A stretch of 64,000 nt of DNA, taken from positions 10,636,415 through 10,700,414 of the forward strand of contig OU342817.1 of assembly GCA_910591455.2 (NCBI GenBank). The letters run 5' to 3'. Shown piece after piece: positions 63,136 through 64,000 of this stretch. A model generated the notes under the pieces. It was not told the origin of the DNA. It saw nothing but the letters and a program-made list of their open reading frames with translations, and searched no databases. The position numbers and the translations under genes were made by a program. Numbering within the stretch: position 1 is the first letter of the stretch; each line of letters opens with the position of its first letter. Origin of the DNA: Pholis gunnellus (lineage: Eukaryota > Chordata > Actinopteri > Perciformes > Pholidae).

Positions 63136-64000
63136 CTCTTGTCAAACTGACACTCCGATATCAGCAACACAGCAGAGGAGAGAGACGAAGAGCAGGGGGG
63201 GGGAACACTGGCGCACAACAAACACACCGCAATGTAACAACCTGTTGGTCATCAAATGTCGCCACTGTGCATCATGCGATGGTATCGGATGCAACTTTGT
63301 GACCAAATGCATGACAGTACCACTGTTTGTGCAGCCTTCCTGAAAACATAACACTTGCAGACATTTTCATTGACAGGCGACAAAAGAAATGACAAAACTA
63401 TGCCACAATGTCACTCAGACATTGTGGGGGATGAGGACGAGGGATTGTGGCCATGGTGATTCAAGGAGGGGAAGGCAATCAGTAAAACTGGGCCACATGG
63501 GAAGTTCTTTGAGAGTTGGTGATACGGTAGCAATATAAAAAATGGGAAAAAGACGAATATTCATTGTTGTGGAAACGCAGAGGGAGAATTATTTCTTTGT
63601 ATTTAGCTAACAGTCTTACTCGAATGAAAATGAATGCTGTGTTACTGGCCACTAAAGGGACTGTGTTAGAGGGGACATGATGTTTCAGCACAAGCTCAGA
63701 CTCAGGTGCCTACATTTTATTTGCCAATTGCCTGTTGCTTGGTGCTTGAAAGCTACGGCACCCGGAGGCAATTATGAGCACCCATGGGAAACTAATAGTG
63801 GTGTGTGTGACCATATCGAAAGAATAGTAATTTAGTCCAATGAAGATCAAAAGAGGAATGAACACGATGTGAAAGTAGTGTTTTCACTGTGAGCTAACAA
63901 AAAAAAGTGCTAATTGTGTAGCAAAACTTTACTTTATTCTTTCCCGTCCCATTATTCCATCTACCTGGATGTTGGAGGTCACAAGTTGGATTTTTATTAT

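Larger units (their letters stand above)
46416..64000. other. Upstream intergenic region without a recognisable gene
   Basis: This is 17.6 kb on the 5' side of the opsin. Apart from the repeats, the unnamed open frame at 53537-53959 and the possible conserved stretch at 56040-56330 listed separately, I see AT-rich sequence with short chance frames. Segments such as 49990-53500, 54000-56000 and 58450-61560 hold nothing I can support as a feature. Confidence 0.5.

Noticed and set aside
63026..63343. Plus-strand frames with Cys-Val repeats
   Set aside because: They are produced by the 29-unit TG microsatellite.

Overview
This window looks like nuclear DNA from a teleost, probably a percomorph (perch-like) fish. 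It is AT-rich and mostly non-coding, with long (CA)n, (GA)n and poly-G/C tracts and many short DNA-transposon remnants of types I know from perch-like fish. It has one clearly recognisable gene: an opsin on the minus strand whose protein is closest to the teleost multiple tissue (TMT) opsin / encephalopsin group. I saw no bacterial gene layout, tRNA, rRNA or CRISPR array.

The opsin runs right to left. A promoter-like block (about 46289-46415: inverted CCAAT box, GC-rich Sp1-type tract, CRE-like site, TATA-like box) precedes a long leader and coding exon 1 (45490-45862). A 7.7 kb intron leads to exon 2 (37486-37814), and a 25.3 kb intron to exon 3 (11926-12159). The exons join in frame (phases 1 and 0) into 312 residues covering all seven membrane helices. 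They include the retinal-binding lysine at residue 296, an ERY motif, the NPxxY motif and a Glu in extracellular loop 2 as likely counterion. The cytoplasmic tail exon was not found in the 11.9 kb to the left edge, so the gene is cut by the window.

The rest of the left and middle is intron. Intron 3 (1-11925) holds a PIF/Harbinger-like MITE with TTA duplication, fragments of a common fish repeat and two inverted copies of another MITE. Intron 2 (12160-37485) holds LINE tails, a second PIF/Harbinger-like MITE, a 153 bp imperfect hairpin, and a coding-like relic cut by an 875 bp hAT-type element with a perfect 8 bp target duplication. Intron 1 (37815-45489) holds a 380 bp foldback element. The 17.6 kb upstream of the promoter (46416-64000) shows no recognisable gene; it has long microsatellites, repeat remnants, one intact coding-like open frame on the minus strand (53537-53959) that I cannot name, and one stretch that resembles conserved non-coding DNA.

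I found no convincing new multi-gene system. The observations most worth checking are a 22-G run starting nine bases into the intron after exon 3, the promoter layout, the unnamed coding-like frame at 53.5-54.0 kb, and the disrupted coding relic at 29.1-30.5 kb. Repeat names rest on remembered family consensus patterns unless terminal repeats or in-window copies are stated.
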